A stretch of DNA of 64,000 nucleotides, from contig CM044967.1 of the NCBI GenBank assembly GCA_024516035.1, positions 1,830,383-1,894,382 of the forward strand, given 5' to 3'. The notes beneath the pieces were generated by a model. The model saw nothing but the letters and a program-made list of their open reading frames with translations, was not told the origin of the DNA and did no database searches. Positions 61,574-64,000 of this stretch are shown in pieces. The translations under genes and the position numbers were made by a program. This stretch comes from Bactericera cockerelli. Lineage: Eukaryota > Arthropoda > Insecta > Hemiptera > Triozidae. Position 1 is the stretch's first letter, and every line of letters begins with the position of its first letter.

Positions 61574-62160
61574 ATACCTGTGAAGAATAAAAGTAAAAAA
61601 AGTTTACTTGAAATTAAAATGAAAAGTGTTTGATGTACGAGTCAATATATTTTTATTTTTATTTTGATGCTTAGCTATTGTGAGGTGTTTATTTTATTAC
61701 AGATAATATGTATATTTCTGTCATTTGTTATCCAGAGGGCAAAGTACTCAGAATACTTGAGCAATTCCTCTCTGGATTAGCAGTGACAAATATAATATAT
61801 GTCACTTGTATAGCTATTGTAAATATACAATAGGTACAACAACTGTAACAGTAAATGCCATTTTACTGTATTTGATGTACTGTGAAAAGATAACAATACA
61901 TGAGATACGACAAATTTAACAGTAAAACAAGAAGAATTGACGTAGGTACGACTTCATATGAAGATATGTTATACGACAAATTATTAACCGAAGACTGCGC
62001 GCTCTAATAATGGTGATTAGTCGTATTATGAACGTAATTAAATTACCGGTTATGATTGCCTACGTCCCCGGTGTAAGCTCACCGGTAACCAGACCGTGGC
62101 AGTCACCGAGTTAACCGGTGGGAGAGAAGTTGGGAACCTTTCTGGCTGGGGAACGACAGG
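61574..62160. other. No recognised gene
   Basis: Unassigned. Confidence 0.45.
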
Positions 62161-62629
62161 AAGACGACCAGTGTCTCGCTAGAGGACAGTAAACAGAGAA
62201 TAGACTTTCAAAAGTTACCAGGGAGTGGCCATCTATAAGTTCTCTCTCTCTCTCTCTCTCTCTCTATATTCTCTGTTATTTTTTGTGTATAAGTATAAGT
62301 ATTTTAATTTTAATAATTTATTTTGTTTTTTTATAATAAAATTATGTAACATACAAACAATTTAAATAAATTGAAGTATTGTATTAAATTTAAAAAAAAA
62401 GTTAATGAATTATATTGGAAAACTGTTGTATTCAACGTGCCATCTACTCCGAAACACATCTATTGAAGGTTGTATATTTGATCCATACCACTGACATGTG
62501 GTAGAGTTCCAAGCATACAGGCTGCATTGCCGCGTTGAATCTGTAAGGTTTTTTCCAATATCTAATGATAATAGCAAAAATCGAGTAATTCCTCCGTGAA
62601 CTTCAAATGAGGGAGAAATCAAAAAAGAG
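62161..62629. other. Unassigned DNA with repeat H scrap and CT run
   Basis: agtgtctcgctagaggacag at 62171 is the reversed end of repeat H; (CT)n at 62240-62264. No gene recognised. Confidence 0.45.
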
Positions 62630-62815
62630 CAGACTAGTCAACCCTAACAAGCCAGGCTAGTTTGCAGTTTCCCAAGGGTTTAATGACTTATTAAGAAATA
62701 GTGCAAGTTCTCATGTAGTTTAACGCACATAGAAGTTTGTGGCTAAGGACGAGGAAACTTTTCAACTTTAGTTGGCTGGAGACCACCACCCAAGCCAAAC
62801 TGGCTACAACAACAG
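62630..62815 (-). repeat. Repeat H, reverse copy
   Basis: gactagtcaaccctaacaag, ccaggctagtttgcagtttc, aactttagttggctggagac, caaactggctacaacaacag. Confidence 0.75.
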
Positions 62816-62924
62816 CAACTATAAAACAAAGTTGGGAACTGGCTAAGAATCAAACTTTTTTTTCCTTTCTATCTAACCTTGCTAGCCCCACGTGTTTTTA
62901 ACTTTGGGAGGGAATAGGGTTTTT

Positions 62925-63018
62925 GTGAGAAAATTCTGCCCCAACCGGGAATCGAACTCGAGATCCCTCTGGACCACGGGCAGTAGTCTCAACCGTTACA
63001 CCAAGGAGGCTGGCATTG
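62925..63018 (-). mobile_element. SINE-D head fragment, reverse
   Basis: aaccgggaatcgaactcgag, gacca(c)gggcagtagtctca, gttacaccaaggaggctggc. Confidence 0.8.
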
Positions 63019-63187
63019 CTTTGACCGATCATCTTGATGATAGCAATAATTCCTACATACATAATATTATTTTGTGTTCATTATCCTACGAAGTTCAACG
63101 GGTAATATTTTAATTAGAACTAGACTGAGTTCCCAGACATCTGATGAGAACCCTGCATTGTGCATCCAGCGGTCCATCAACCTTATG

Positions 63188-63245
63188 AGTGGGTAGCGCG
63201 GTGGACTTTCAGTCGGGAGAACGGGGTTCGACTCTCAAGTGGATA
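63188..63245 (+). mobile_element. tRNA-like head of unassigned SINE
   Basis: agtgggtagcgcggtggact, ttcagtcgggagaacggggt, tcgactctc. Box A and box B spacing is short; no tail is clear. Confidence 0.5.
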
Positions 63246-63282
63246 GAATCTATTTTTATTTTTGTAAAAAAAAAGTTATCAT

Positions 63283-63418
63283 ATTTGTTTTAATCACTTT
63301 CGTATTATCACAACTACTCAAACTCGCTTTACTAAATCTACGCTGAAACCGGGACTTGAACCACTGACCTCCAGGTTACAAGTCTGCTGCCTTATCCATC
63401 AAGCTACTGAGGTCGGTT
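63283..63418 (-). mobile_element. SINE-B copy, reverse
   Basis: atcacttt-cgtattatcacaact, ctgaaaccgggacttgaacc, actgacctccaggttacaag, caagctactgaggtcggt. Confidence 0.9.
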
Positions 63419-63594
63419 ATTTTGTAAATAATTCAAAAAGATGTAAGTTTGGGAACCACGAAAGACGAAGCACAAGATAGAGCAGTAGGGAGCCAACTTG
63501 TTGACTAGGCCAAAAACCAACTAGGTTTCAAATAGCCATGGAGGTAAGATAAGGTAAAAATTTCAAATCTATGATTTAATGGCCTTGGCCTTAT

Positions 63595-63695
63595 TTTAGA
63601 CAGTAACCCAATCAGAGTGCAGCTCAAAGGGAGATTTAGGGATAATGGGAGAGAAAAAGCTTTCTGTAACGAGTTCCACGTTCCATTGACGCCAT
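63595..63695. mobile_element. Fold-back MITE FB, right half
   Basis: aacccaatcagagtgcagct, caaagggagatttagggata, gaaaaagctttctgtaacga. Confidence 0.65.
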
Positions 63696-63699
63696 CTTT

Positions 63700-64000
63700 A
63701 GCCAATGTCTTGGTCCTGATAAAAATACAATCCAATGATAAAAAAAAGTTGATTGATATAAAAAAAGTTGAATTTAAAATGGGTACATCTACACTACTTC
63801 TCCTATGTGTGCACAAAAGTTTATTGAAATCTGTTCAGTATTTTCTGAGATTTGCGCGTTACAAAAAATGTATTGGTCTGTTAAATACATTTCTTGTAAC
63901 GCACAAATCTCGGAAAATACTGAACGGATTTCAACAAAACCAGACCGACGGACAGACACAAAATCATAGTTGCTCAGGAGGTTATGAAACGTCCAGATGT
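63700..64000. repeat. Repeat P, head-to-head palindrome, runs off the window
   Basis: 63820-63873 (attgaaatctgttcagtatt, tgagatttgcgcgttac) is reversed at 63885-63939 with about six mismatches around an 11-base spacer. The end (gaccgacggacagacacaaa, ggaggttatgaaacgtccag) is repeat P in reverse, compare 51110-51180. Confidence 0.75.

Overview
This window is eukaryotic, repeat-dominated DNA with no recognisable host protein-coding gene, true tRNA gene, rRNA gene, CRISPR array or prokaryote-type operon. The base composition is AT-rich. The content is almost entirely dispersed mobile elements: tRNA-derived and 5S-rRNA-derived SINEs, two 5'-truncated Jockey/CR1-like LINE fragments, a dead Tc1/mariner transposon, several families of short inverted-repeat DNA elements (MITEs), Helitron-like fragments, minisatellites and GA/CT microsatellites. 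The mix of Jockey-type reverse transcriptase, Tc1 DD34E transposase and many SINE families with (ATT)n tails fits an arthropod with a large genome, perhaps a hemipteran insect. Species is not determinable from the sequence alone. The window is best read as intergenic or long-intron DNA.

Layout. 1-2.2 kb: a SINE-A copy and a LINE 3' fragment with the YADD motif. 3-5.6 kb: a full-length SINE-D (12-bp target duplication), a minisatellite and an unassigned retroposon (12-bp target duplication). 6.5-12 kb: SINE-A/B/C copies, a SINE-B split by a small TTA-flanked MITE, a hAT-like MITE and fold-back MITEs. 12.5-24.4 kb: a 31-bp perfect hairpin, an inverted SINE-A pair, repeat K copy 1, a 94-bp tandem array, GA-rich DNA with a 300-bp duplication, a pogo-like element with a minisatellite core, CT-rich DNA and SINEs. 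24.4-26.8 kb and 34.3-37.1 kb: the longest stretches without a recognised repeat. 29-34.3 kb: TA-flanked MITEs and more SINEs. 39.1-42.6 kb: a three-level nest (41-bp-TIR element containing a Tc1 element containing repeat K). 42.6-50.5 kb: SINEs, a 5S-derived SINE and an 18-bp minisatellite. 50.7-53.7 kb: long inverted repeats enclosing a LINE with a 479-residue open reverse transcriptase frame. 54-64 kb: minisatellite elements, 5S SINEs, nested SINEs, an 800-bp TIR element, and a palindromic repeat at the right edge.

How the pieces work together: the SINEs have no proteins and would depend on LINE enzymes in trans, and the MITEs would depend on transposases coded elsewhere. Preserved target duplications and interrupted copies allow relative dating at several places. 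The most interesting points are: (1) tRNA-headed and 5S-headed SINE families that share one central domain; (2) the triple nest, in which the Tc1 catalytic glutamate codon is itself a stop; (3) small elements whose interior is a minisatellite; (4) several head-to-head inverted SINE pairs. Family letters (A-F, G-P, FB) are labels for this window only, not database names. All similarity statements come from reading the sequence by eye.
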